A stretch of 64,000 nt of DNA from Thermococcus sp. (GTDB lineage Archaea > Methanobacteriota_B > Thermococci > Thermococcales > Thermococcaceae). A model generated the notes under the pieces. It made no database searches and was not told where the DNA came from. It worked only from the letters and a program-made list of their open reading frames with translations. Each line of letters starts with the position of its first letter. Within the stretch, counting starts at the first letter, position 1. This document shows positions 18,754 to 27,129 of this stretch, in pieces. The translations under genes and the position numbers were made by a program. The stretch lies in contig NZ_JALXBJ010000088.1 of assembly GCF_026991495.1 (NCBI RefSeq), positions 33,243-97,242 on the forward strand, in the 5' to 3' direction.

Positions 18754-19492
18754 CGCAACCACACTCCTCGAATATGGCCTGGAATCCCCTCTCCTCTATT
18801 TCGTTCACGAACTCGCCGCCGCGCTCCATCACTATCCTGCCGTCCTTCATGACGTGAACCCTGAACGTCCCCGGGTCGAGGTGCTCTAAGATCCTGCCGT
18901 AGTGCGTGATGAGGAGCACGGCGGTTCCCGCCCTGTTCAGCTCCTCTATCTTCCTGCTTATGATGCTGAGCGAGTCAACGTCGACGCCGCTGTCCGGCTC
19001 GTCGAGTATGAGGAGCTTCGGTTCTATGAGAAGGGCCTGGAGAAGTTCAAGCCTCTTCCTCTCTCCACCGGAGAAGCCGACGTTGACGTAGCGGTGAAGG
19101 TCATCCTCCTTGAACCACAGCTCCCCCGCCTTCTTAACGATGGCATCGTAAGCCTCCGCCGGGTCGATTCCCTTAAGCTCGACGAGAACCTGCTGGAGGA
19201 ACTCGATTATCTTCACCCCCTCCACCTCGGGCGGAACCTGAAAAGCTAAGAGGATGCCCTTCCTTGCCCTCTCATCCGGCCCGAGGTTCAGTATGCTCTC
19301 GCCATCGAAGAGCAGCGTGCCTTTTGTGACCTTATAGCGCGGGTGGCCTGCCAAGGTGAGGGCCAGCGTCGACTTCCCCGAGCCGTTGGGACCCATGACG
19401 ACGTGGAACTCCCCCTGCCCCACGGAGAGGTCAACACCCCTCAGGATCTCCTTGTCATCAACCGAAACGTGAAGGTTCTCAACTTTGAGCAT
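18746..19492 (-). CDS. sufC: Fe-S cluster assembly ATPase SufC
   Basis: The 248-residue ABC-type ATPase drives conformational changes in the SufBC scaffold. Walker A GPNGSGKST (about 34-42), signature FSGGERKR, Walker B LLILDEPDSGVD and switch histidine ITHYGR are intact. The typical SufC insertion around LLAFQVPPEVEGVKI is present. The C terminus ends in CGCDE, two cysteines that could touch a metal or cluster. The ATG at 19492 has a strong GGAGGTGAGCTA site. It is the first gene of the suf operon and overlaps sufB. Confidence 0.96.
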   Translation of the reverse strand: MLKVENLHVSVDDKEILRGVDLSVGQGEFHVVMGPNGSGKSTLALTLAGHPRYKVTKGTLLFDGESILNLGPDERARKGILLAFQVPPEVEGVKIIEFLQQVLVELKGIDPAEAYDAIVKKAGELWFKEDDLHRYVNVGFSGGERKRLELLQALLIEPKLLILDEPDSGVDVDSLSIISRKIEELNRAGTAVLLITHYGRILEHLDPGTFRVHVMKDGRIVMERGGEFVNEIEERGFQAIFEECGCDE

Positions 19493-19519
19493 TAGCTCAC
19501 CTCCGTGGGCAACGTTAAT

Positions 19520-19547
19520 GGGACATCTTTTAAGCATTACGGGACAT
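19520..19547 (-). promoter_or_regulatory. suf operon promoter flanked by ATGTCCC repeats
   Basis: On the minus strand two ATGTCCC direct repeats (19541-19547 and 19520-19526) lie exactly 21 bp apart, on either side of the TATA-like GCTTAAAAG (about 19528-19536). The spacing equals two helical turns, so a regulator could bind one face of the DNA around the TATA box. This is a candidate operator for iron or redox control of sufCB. Confidence 0.55.
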
Positions 19548-19566
19548 AAATGTGTAAAGGAAAAAG

Positions 19567-20454
19567 TCAGAATTCGAGGAGGCCGGTTCTAACGTCCACG
19601 GTCTCGGGGGTGCGGTATACGAAGGCCCCCTCCTCCTTGTGCACGTGCTTCCTCATGGGGCCAGGGGGGACTCCATTGGCCTCATAGATGGCAGCCTGAA
19701 CGTCGGGGTCGTGGTAGAGTATCAGGCTCGGCCCTCCGAGTTTCATCACGCTGTCGAGGGCGTATTGGGTCGCTAAAACGGTCACCCTCGCCCTCATCGG
19801 CTTCGTCAGGAGGGGAAGCGCTGCGCTGGCGGTGTCGGTGTACGAGAGAACCCCTGCGTCGCTTACCCCCACCATGGTCTCCCTCCTCTTCTCAACGGCC
19901 GCGGCAACTATCAGGAAGGCGTTGCTGGCGGTTGTTATGCTGTAAACCTTCCCGAGGTTCAGGGTGAAGCTGCCGCCTAACTTAGGGGGATCGCCGGAGT
20001 AGAGCGCCTCGTCCAGCTCCGTGTACGTTTCAGCAATGACCTCCGAGTACTTCTCCTTTCTTCTCAGGGCGTCCTCAACGCTCTCAATCCGATCCCTTAA
20101 GATGTCCGCGTAGAGCTTCTCCGTCAGGAACCTGTCGAGGCCGTAGATGGTCTCGATCACCGTCGCGGCGGTGTAGGGGTCGAAGTAGCCTTTGAGGGCC
20201 ATCTTTATCGGGTCGAGGCCGGCCTCCTTCCCGTCCTCTACGGTTATAACCTCTCCAACCCTCAGCTTCCCGGTTGTGTCAAACACAACCCTCTCGTAGC
20301 CTATCTCGCCGTACTTCCCGGATATGTACTCCATGAACTTTACCGGCCACTCGTCCATCCCGAAGACCTTCAGGGTTCTCCCGTGGTAGACAGGGTCGTA
20401 GAGGATCTCCTCCTCATTCTTCAAAATCCCGACGGCTATTCTGCTGTACTTCAT
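19567..20454 (-). CDS. Conserved hypothetical protein, unknown function
   Basis: I do not recognise this 295-residue cytoplasmic protein. It has an alpha/beta first third (RIAVGILKNEEEILYDPVYHG, VVFDTTGKLRVGEVI), a helical centre rich in charged residues (about 95-145), and a Gly/Ala-rich C-terminal third with LNLGKVYSITTASNAFLIVA and SLILYHDPDVQAAIY. There is no P-loop, metal-binding Cys cluster or signal peptide. Codon use and GC look like the neighbours, so it is a resident gene. It lies 43 nt downstream of the kinase-like gene and may be cotranscribed with it. Confidence 0.75.
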   Translation of the reverse strand: MKYSRIAVGILKNEEEILYDPVYHGRTLKVFGMDEWPVKFMEYISGKYGEIGYERVVFDTTGKLRVGEVITVEDGKEAGLDPIKMALKGYFDPYTAATVIETIYGLDRFLTEKLYADILRDRIESVEDALRRKEKYSEVIAETYTELDEALYSGDPPKLGGSFTLNLGKVYSITTASNAFLIVAAAVEKRRETMVGVSDAGVLSYTDTASAALPLLTKPMRARVTVLATQYALDSVMKLGGPSLILYHDPDVQAAIYEANGVPPGPMRKHVHKEEGAFVYRTPETVDVRTGLLEF

Positions 20455-20497
20455 CCAACCACCACGGGAGTTTGGGAGGGAAGGTATAAAGGCCTTT

Positions 20498-21649
20498 CTA
20501 AACGACCTTCACCATCTTCTCCATCCAGGGGCTGACGCGGACGCGGATGTAGCCCCTGAGCTTCCCATCCACCTCCTTATCCCCGGTATAAACCCTTATG
20601 AGGCCTTTCTCGACCTTGGAGGGAGCCGCCACGACGACGATGTTCTCCTTTGGAATCCTCCTCAGGACTTCCGCGGAGAACTGCTGGTTGCCCCTGCCGA
20701 AGAGGAAGTTCAGGCCGCCGATGATGGTGACCACTATCTTTGGGTTCCTGTCAACAAAGCGGAGGAGATCCTTTTCCGCCGCGTCCTTGACGAGGAGTCT
20801 CGCCTTTCCATTTTCGACCTCCACAACGTCCACGCCCAATAGAGTTCCGGCTATGCCGAGACGGTCCTTTATCCGCTTTACGGTAGAACCGGCGCCGAGG
20901 AAGTACACGCCATCCTCCTCGAGTATTTCCTCCGCAACGGCATCCGCTATGGCCTCAAGGGTCTCGCCCTCGTCCACCCTCTGGGCCTCTTTTGCACCCT
21001 GGACGAGGAGCTCGACCACGGGGGTGATGGCCCTGCCGTAGTGCTTCGGCCTTATCTCGTCCCGCCTGAAGGCAGCCTCATCGAGGTCCATCACGTCCCT
21101 CTCCTCAAGCCTTGCCCTTCCGCGGGCGAACTCAACGAGGAGCAAAGCGGCACTCTCAGGGGACGCGGCGAACACTCCGGAGAACATTTTAACCCCTGTG
21201 GGAACGCCGAGGATTGGAACGCGCCCGTCAACAACTGAATAAACGTCCCTGGCCGTCCCATCCCCCCCGGCGAAGACCAATACGTCAACTTCTTCCGCCA
21301 TTTTGCCCGCGAGTTTCTTTGTGTCCTCCGATGTCGTGTCGGGTATTCTAAGGTCCTCCACCTCGCGGTAGCTGATCTTTCTATGCCGGATGACCTCAAA
21401 GGGAAAACCGAACTCCCGCAGGTAGTCCTCCCCCAATGGCCCCGGACCGGTGAGGAACCGCATTTTCTCTGATTCTTCAAAGTGGCTCAGCTCGTTCAGG
21501 AAGAGGCGCGCCACGTCGGGGGCAACGGGCCTTGCACCCCTCTTTATGGCCTCCTCCACGACGCCGTCCGTCCCCTTGAGGGCCACCCTGCCGCCCATAC
21601 CAGCTATGGGATTGACTATAAACCCCACTCTCACCTTTCCCTCTGCCAT
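20498..21649 (-). CDS. ATP-NAD kinase-family protein (AcoX-like)
   Basis: The 383-residue protein has the diacylglycerol/NAD kinase fold signature: VGFIVNPIAGMGGRVALKGTDG at the start and the catalytic GGDG in VLVFAGGDGTARDVY (about 127-141), followed by GVPTGVKMFSGVFA. The C-terminal half contains VDVVEVENGKARLLVKDAAE and IIGGLNFLFGRGNQQFSAE. It differs from classical NAD kinase (about 280 residues) in length and belongs to the ATP-NAD kinase-like/AcoX branch, whose substrate is not certain. It is transcribed with the unknown gene downstream. Confidence 0.85.
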   Translation of the reverse strand: MAEGKVRVGFIVNPIAGMGGRVALKGTDGVVEEAIKRGARPVAPDVARLFLNELSHFEESEKMRFLTGPGPLGEDYLREFGFPFEVIRHRKISYREVEDLRIPDTTSEDTKKLAGKMAEEVDVLVFAGGDGTARDVYSVVDGRVPILGVPTGVKMFSGVFAASPESAALLLVEFARGRARLEERDVMDLDEAAFRRDEIRPKHYGRAITPVVELLVQGAKEAQRVDEGETLEAIADAVAEEILEEDGVYFLGAGSTVKRIKDRLGIAGTLLGVDVVEVENGKARLLVKDAAEKDLLRFVDRNPKIVVTIIGGLNFLFGRGNQQFSAEVLRRIPKENIVVVAAPSKVEKGLIRVYTGDKEVDGKLRGYIRVRVSPWMEKMVKVV

Positions 21650-21723
21650 CTTTATCCCAAAAAAGAGTGAAACTGACCGGGCTTAAACCTTCCCCTCACC
21701 CATGTACTTCCTGGCGAAAACCA

Positions 21724-22269
21724 TCACACAACGCCCTCGCCGTCCCTAAAACGCTCGTAGATCAGGACATCGACGAACCCCTCCCCCGGAACGTACTGAT
21801 GCCTCCTCAACCTCCCGGCCCTCCTGAAGCCGTTGCTCTCAAGGATCGCTATGGAAGGCCTGTTGGGTTCGTAAACGCGGGCGAAGAGCTTTCGAAGATT
21901 GAGCCATGTGAAGGCGTAATCCACAGCTAAGGAAACGGCCTCGGTCCCGTAGCCCCTGTTCCAGTACTCAGGGCCTATGAAGTAGCCTATCTCCGCCGTC
22001 CCGCTGGTGGGCTCGATGTCGTGCAGCCCGACGACACCGACCAGCCTCTTCTGCTCCCTCGTGACGACCGCGAAGACCCTGTGCCTCTCCCTCTCCCTCC
22101 TTATTCTCTCGTACCACTCGACCTCGTCCTCGTAGAACAGCACGTCATACGGGCGGCTGAGATATGCCCTCACCCTCCTGTCGTTGTACCACCGCCACAC
22201 CACCGGCAGGTCGTCCCTAAGCAGAACCGCCAGGGAGACCCTCTGCCCCTCCATAACCGCAGGTCTCAT
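21724..22269 (-). CDS. GNAT-family N-acetyltransferase (RimJ/RimL-like)
   Basis: The 181-residue protein has the GNAT core: GVVGLHDIEPTSGTAEIGYFI as strands 2-4, the acetyl-CoA loop PEYWNRGYGTEAVSLAVDYAF (motif A with RGYG), and RVYEPNRPSIAILESNGFRRAG, the RimJ/RimL-type motif B. It likely acetylates an amino group on a protein or small molecule; the substrate is unknown. It is transcribed divergently from the HTH regulator at 22315 with only 45 nt between the starts. Confidence 0.9.
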   Translation of the reverse strand: MRPAVMEGQRVSLAVLLRDDLPVVWRWYNDRRVRAYLSRPYDVLFYEDEVEWYERIRRERERHRVFAVVTREQKRLVGVVGLHDIEPTSGTAEIGYFIGPEYWNRGYGTEAVSLAVDYAFTWLNLRKLFARVYEPNRPSIAILESNGFRRAGRLRRHQYVPGEGFVDVLIYERFRDGEGVV

Positions 22270-22314
22270 CCCACCACCGTAACTTTAAAAGCCCGTTTCC
22301 CTATTTAAACATTG

Positions 22315-23289
22315 ATGGAACGGGAAAAACTCGTGAAGGCCGTCGAGAGGATCTTCCGTACGGCGGGCTTTAAGACGAGCCGCGTGGAGCTCAGGGGCGG
22401 CTGCTTCGATATCGCCGCGAGCTCAAGCCTATTCCTCCTTTTCGTCAAGGTCGTGACCAACGTAGACACGGTGGGTGAGGAGCAGGCGGAAGACCTGAAG
22501 AGGCTCGCAAAGCTCTTCAACGCCACACCGATGATAGTCGGCCTGAAGACGAAGAACGCGGAGCTGGAGGAGGGCGTCGTCTACGAGCGCTTCGGGGTTT
22601 ACACACTGAGTCCGAGGACGCTCTCCAGGGTTCTCCTCGAAGGGGAGCTCCCCGCGATATTCGCCGAGAGGGGCGGGCTCTACGTCCGCGTGAACGGCGA
22701 GCTCCTGAAGAGCCTCAGGGAGAAGCACGGCTATTCAGTGAACGAGCTCGCGGGCCTGCTCGGCGTCTCAAGGAAGAGCCTCCTCAACTACGAAAGGGGC
22801 GAGCAGGCGGTATCGCTCGACGTAGCGATAAGGATGGAGGAGCTCTTCGACGAACCTGTGGCCGAGCCCATAAACGTCCTCAGGGCGGAGGTCGAGGCTG
22901 ACCTGAGCTCAAAGCCCGAGAATCCCCTTGAAAAGGAGGTCTTCACGAGGCTTGAGAACCTCGGCCTCGGCGTCGTCAAGGTTAAGCGGGCGCCCTTCAA
23001 CGCCCTCTCAAAGGAGAACCACCTCACCATACTGACGGGTATAGACGAGAGGAAAACGCGCTCAACGGTTAAGAGAGCCGAGATGGTGGCCGAGGTCGGG
23101 AGGATAGTCAACTCCGACGGGATGTTCATACTCAAGAAGACGAGGACCGAAATTGTCGGCGAGGTTCCGCTGATTCCCAAGGAGAGCTTGGACGAGATAA
23201 GGGACGTTGACGAGCTCATTAACCTCATCAGCGAGCTCAAAAAGAGGCTGAGGGAGATGGGAGGGCTCACCTCCTCCGGTAGAGGGTGA
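22315..23289 (+). CDS. Archaeal HTH-type transcriptional regulator
   Basis: The 324-residue protein has an N-terminal domain that resembles archaeal Holliday-junction/nuclease-like folds (FKTSRVELRGGCFDIAAS...LFVKVVTNVD), a central Cro/CI HTH (LKSLREKHGYSVNELAGLLGV, then SRKSLLNYERGEQAVSLDVA, about 135-172), and a C-terminal alpha/beta domain. This matches the putative HTH regulators conserved in euryarchaea. The ATG at 22315 follows a TATA box (AACTTTAAAAG) by about 30 nt, so the message is nearly leaderless. Targets are unknown; its end overlaps the convergent GH18 gene by 23 nt. Confidence 0.87.
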   Translation: MEREKLVKAVERIFRTAGFKTSRVELRGGCFDIAASSSLFLLFVKVVTNVDTVGEEQAEDLKRLAKLFNATPMIVGLKTKNAELEEGVVYERFGVYTLSPRTLSRVLLEGELPAIFAERGGLYVRVNGELLKSLREKHGYSVNELAGLLGVSRKSLLNYERGEQAVSLDVAIRMEELFDEPVAEPINVLRAEVEADLSSKPENPLEKEVFTRLENLGLGVVKVKRAPFNALSKENHLTILTGIDERKTRSTVKRAEMVAEVGRIVNSDGMFILKKTRTEIVGEVPLIPKESLDEIRDVDELINLISELKKRLREMGGLTSSGRG

Positions 23290-25672
23290 GGGCCGCGAGG
23301 ATGGCCAGGCCGACAATCCAGAGACCTCCGAAGAAGGGCACCGCAACGCTGTTCTGATAGGTCGGCGTGCCCCCGTCAACGGCGCTCTCAGCCCAGTTTG
23401 AGGGGTCGTTTGAGTCCCCTGCAGGGTCCTTTCTCTCGATGCTCTTTCCGTCTCCGCTTCCTCCCCAGGACGGGCTGTACGTTACAGAGTCCACCACCGC
23501 GCCGCCGGCGCTCTTAAGGCTCACGCTCCCCCCGCCGTCGTCCAGGATAAAGGATGCGTTCCCGTATACCGCGGAGCCGTCAAAGCGCGGCTCGGTGGAG
23601 TACCTGCCGATGAGCCAGTCCGAGTCCTTGGCAACGACGAGAAAGCCCTTTGCTGGGATCACGGTTCCAGTGGGGAATGTGTAGCCCCCGCTCCCGCTCC
23701 CCAGCCACCAGCCGCTGACGTCAACCTCAAAGTCGTTGGGGTTGTAGAGCTCGACCCACTCACCGTAGCCGTCGTCCCCCTGGGAAGGCCAGTACATTAT
23801 CTCGTTTATGACGACCCGCGGAGGGTTCTTAGGCTGGACTGAGATCTGGCGGGAGATCGTCACGGAGCCCCCATCATTAGTGTGAACAGTTACCTCAATA
23901 ACCCCCAGCCCGGGAGTCGTCGCGGTGACGTTCCAGGAGAAGGTGTGGTTGACACCGAGCCCGTAGAGCAGGTGGTCCGTTGCGGGGTCGAGGTAGGCGA
24001 GGGACTCCTCCGGCGGGTTGTCAGTGGAGAGCTCCCCAGGGAGGGATAGGGTCACCGTTACGTTGTGGATGACGGGGTCGCCCGTGTTTGAGACAGTTAC
24101 GTTTACCTCGAACCTTGAGCCCTCGGTAACAACCTGTGGCACACTGATCGAGTAGGAGAACCTCGGGGAGACGTCCACGAGCGTCCAGGCAACGGGGGTG
24201 GCCTTGACTTCCGAGCGGTTGAGACCGTCCCAGAGCCTGTAAACGGTGAGGTTGTAGGTGCCAGCTCCAATGCTCCCGAGAACCCTAACCCTCACAGGCA
24301 CCGTCGTCGTTGAGCCAGCGGGTACGGCTGCATCGCTGAAGCCCCAGCCGTAGGCCTTAACTTTCCCGCCTGCGCCGACGGGAAGCAGCAGTGCCGCGAG
24401 GGCCGTTCCCTCTGACTCATCACCAGGGTTGCTCACCCTGACGTCCACCTCCCCTGTTCCAGCAGGAGAGAACCCGGAGTGGGAGCCTATGGAGTACCCC
24501 ATGCCGTCGTCTCCCTCGGTTACCCTCAGACCCCTTGGAACCGCTAAACTCAGGTTCACCGTCTCCCAGATACTGGTCCAGACGTCTGAGGTGCCCTCGT
24601 AGCCGAGGGCCCAGAAGCCGCCGCCCGCCAGGCCCGCCCTGTTGGCGTAGTCGAACTTTATCCCTATGGACTGATCATCGTCGTACCAGCACTGGTGCCA
24701 GTGACCGTCGGAGCCCTTGTAATAGTAGTAGGGGCTGTGTGAGCTGCCGTCCCAGTGCCTGCCGTACTTCTGGGCGTTTGGAACCGCGTACTTGACCAGG
24801 ACGGCGCTCCCCAAACCGAGGGTTGAGGCCCCGGGGGAGGCCGAAGACGCGGGCCAGTCGTAGCCGTAGAGCGGTGCACCGAGCACTATCTTTTCCCTCG
24901 GGTAGTACTTCAGGAGAATGCCGATGGAGTCGAGGACGTCGAACTGGTTCGGGTCGTCGAAGGGGGCGACGGCGCCAGTATTGGGCGCCCCGGCCCAGTG
25001 ATAGTCGTAGCCCATGAGGAAGACGTAGTCGAGGTACCTCGCCAGGCGGGAGTTCCTGAAAACGTCCTCCACGCTCCCCGTAACCGCCACGGCGACCTCG
25101 TACATTGGGTTCACCTTCTTGAGCTCATCATGAAGGTAGTTGAAGAACCACTCGACATAGTATGAGTTGGACTTTCCGGTCAGGGAGTTCGTGCTCCTTA
25201 TGAACTCGAAGTCTATAACCGCGCCGTCGGCCCCGTACTCCTCAACGGCCGAGACTATGTTCCTCACGAGGGCAACCTTGTGGTAGGCCAAAACGCGGTC
25301 CTGGGTGTCGTGGTCAAAGCAGGTGAACGTCAGCAGAACCCTGGCCCCGTGGGAGTGGGCCTCGTTCCTGACCGAGTAGTAATAGTCCCCTATGTGGCTC
25401 GTGTCTATGCTCCCATCTGAACTCACGGGGATGTCGAAGAAAGCAACGTGCGTCACTTCCCTCCAGTCAGGCGCGTAAGAGCTCGAAGTCCAGTAGGGCC
25501 AGAATCCGTAGAGAACCCTCGAAAGCTCCGCCGGCACCGTTACGTAAGTAATTCCCCCTGTCCCTTTAGCTTCCACCATGTTACCCCCAAAGCCGGGATA
25601 CAGGCTGATTATCAGCACCGCAAGGATAAAAGCGTTAGCAAAGGTCCACTCCTTTATCAGCAAGCCGACCAC
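23267..25672 (-). CDS. Secreted GH18-family glycoside hydrolase with CARDB-like and lamin-tail domains
   Basis: The 801-residue protein starts with a membrane/signal segment (about 10-30). A GH18 barrel follows (about 50-370) with the catalytic motif DGAVIDFEF, putting the acid residue at Glu156, and MGYDYHW and the late GGGFWALGYEG barrel strand. Two immunoglobulin-like CARDB/NEW3 domains come next (about 385-620), then a lamin-tail domain (VVINEIMYWPSQGDDGYGEWVELYNP..., about 625-770), and a final membrane anchor ending YRRR. The start is probably GTG at 25672, downstream of the TATA GCTTATAAG. It likely cleaves chitin-like or other amino-sugar polymers outside the cell; the substrate is unproved. 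Confidence 0.88.
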   Translation of the reverse strand: MVGLLIKEWTFANAFILAVLIISLYPGFGGNMVEAKGTGGITYVTVPAELSRVLYGFWPYWTSSSYAPDWREVTHVAFFDIPVSSDGSIDTSHIGDYYYSVRNEAHSHGARVLLTFTCFDHDTQDRVLAYHKVALVRNIVSAVEEYGADGAVIDFEFIRSTNSLTGKSNSYYVEWFFNYLHDELKKVNPMYEVAVAVTGSVEDVFRNSRLARYLDYVFLMGYDYHWAGAPNTGAVAPFDDPNQFDVLDSIGILLKYYPREKIVLGAPLYGYDWPASSASPGASTLGLGSAVLVKYAVPNAQKYGRHWDGSSHSPYYYYKGSDGHWHQCWYDDDQSIGIKFDYANRAGLAGGGFWALGYEGTSDVWTSIWETVNLSLAVPRGLRVTEGDDGMGYSIGSHSGFSPAGTGEVDVRVSNPGDESEGTALAALLLPVGAGGKVKAYGWGFSDAAVPAGSTTTVPVRVRVLGSIGAGTYNLTVYRLWDGLNRSEVKATPVAWTLVDVSPRFSYSISVPQVVTEGSRFEVNVTVSNTGDPVIHNVTVTLSLPGELSTDNPPEESLAYLDPATDHLLYGLGVNHTFSWNVTATTPGLGVIEVTVHTNDGGSVTISRQISVQPKNPPRVVINEIMYWPSQGDDGYGEWVELYNPNDFEVDVSGWWLGSGSGGYTFPTGTVIPAKGFLVVAKDSDWLIGRYSTEPRFDGSAVYGNASFILDDGGGSVSLKSAGGAVVDSVTYSPSWGGSGDGKSIERKDPAGDSNDPSNWAESAVDGGTPTYQNSVAVPFFGGLWIVGLAILAALTLYRRR

Positions 25673-25807
25673 CCGTCTTTCCTTTTTTGAAAGCTCGTGG
25701 GCGGGCTTATAAGCATTTCCCCTGTGGGACGGCCGGTTTGGGACTGTTTTGGCGCCATCTGAGGCAAGGTTTGAAACCTAAAAGGGGGAAGCAAAGCGGG
25801 ACCGGCC

Positions 25808-27049
25808 TCACCCAAAGAGCACCCTCCTCCAGCTCCCCCTTATTGCCTCCACGTACCTCTCGGGGGATGCGATGAGAACGGCCCAGCGGGGGGTCTGACG
25901 CCTCTTTAGGGCGTTCGCCAGGGGGGTGACCTTCGTCAGCGGCTCCAGCCGGCCGTCCTCCATGAGGACATTTATCTCGGTCGCCTTAAGCCGGGGCTCG
26001 CTGAGCATCAGGTCGGCTATGCTGAAATCGAGGATCACCTCACCCTCCCGCGCCCCAACGGCGTCCGCCAGGGCGCGTTCTATCTCCTGCCTTCTCTTCA
26101 CGTTTCTGTACGCCGTCAGGAGCTCCCTCTTCTCGTCCGGGCTGAGTTCATCGGCGCCTGCCAAAACAGCGGCCTTGTAAAGCTCCCTGTACTTTATCCG
26201 CCTAACCATCTCAGCGGGAAGCCCCTCGAGGTCTTCGAGCTCAACGAGCACCCTGCAGTCTATCATCTTCCAGAAGTCCCAGAGGTGCCCCTCCTCCATG
26301 GCGAACTCCAGCGCCCTCGTGAGCATGCCCTCGGCTATCTTCACCGTGTGGTGGAAGTAAACGCGGGAGTACATGAGCGATCTGGCCACCATCATGCCCT
26401 CGACGGCCTCTATGCCCTTCTCCTCGACCACGAGCTCACCGTTGTGGATCGTCAGAACCTTCAGGAGCCTCTCAAGGTCGATTATGCCGTGGGCAACGCC
26501 GGTGTAGTGGGCGTCCCTCCTCAGGTAGTCGAGCTGATCAACGTCAACGTCCCCGTGGAGGGCCTGACCGAGGTAGGGCTCCCCGCTCTTCCCGAGTATG
26601 AGGTCCGCAACTTCCCGGGGTTCTATGCCGTACCCCTCCAGGATCTCCGGAATCCTGCCCCCACCGTTTCCGTCTGTTATGTCCGTCTTTCCAAGTACTA
26701 TCTCCTGGCCGAGCCTCATGTGATCGTGTTCCGCCGTGTAATGCTTGTAGATGGTCTCGAAGGTATGGCTGAAGGGGCCGTGCCCTATGTCGTGCAGGAG
26801 GGCGCCCACCTCCAGGACAACCCCCTCGTCGCCGAGTTCTAGCTCTGAGGCAAGCCTTTTGGCGGTCTGCCACGCCCCGAGGGAGTGCTCAAAGCGAGTG
26901 TGATTTGCACCCGGGTAGACGAGGTAGGCGAGGCCGAGCTGCCTTATGTTCCTGAGCCTCTGGAACTCGGGCGTCTTAACGAGGTCGAGGATGACGCCGT
27001 CTATCTTCATGCTCCCGTGGATCGTGTCGTGTATCACCTTTCCGCTCAT
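25808..27049 (-). CDS. HD-domain phosphohydrolase (SAMHD1/dGTPase-like)
   Basis: The 413-residue protein has the HD metal-binding set: the first His in ANHTRFEHSLGAW (about 48-60), HD in ALLHDIGHGPFSHTFE (about 83-98), and the later Asp in DVDVDQLDYLRRDAHYTG. This layout matches the SAMHD1/YdhJ/dNTPase group, so hydrolysis of nucleotides is the likely reaction. The C-terminal 150 residues are helical with a small domain. The ATG at 27049 follows GGTGGTACC. No nucleotide-metabolism gene lies next to it, so the substrate is not supported by context. Confidence 0.9.
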   Translation of the reverse strand: MSGKVIHDTIHGSMKIDGVILDLVKTPEFQRLRNIRQLGLAYLVYPGANHTRFEHSLGAWQTAKRLASELELGDEGVVLEVGALLHDIGHGPFSHTFETIYKHYTAEHDHMRLGQEIVLGKTDITDGNGGGRIPEILEGYGIEPREVADLILGKSGEPYLGQALHGDVDVDQLDYLRRDAHYTGVAHGIIDLERLLKVLTIHNGELVVEEKGIEAVEGMMVARSLMYSRVYFHHTVKIAEGMLTRALEFAMEEGHLWDFWKMIDCRVLVELEDLEGLPAEMVRRIKYRELYKAAVLAGADELSPDEKRELLTAYRNVKRRQEIERALADAVGAREGEVILDFSIADLMLSEPRLKATEINVLMEDGRLEPLTKVTPLANALKRRQTPRWAVLIASPERYVEAIRGSWRRVLFG

Positions 27050-27129
27050 GGTACCACCGAAAAACCTTCGTCAAAGGCCATATAAAGCTTCCCCACAGCC
27101 CGACGAAAAAACGGGGAAAAATTGGATAA

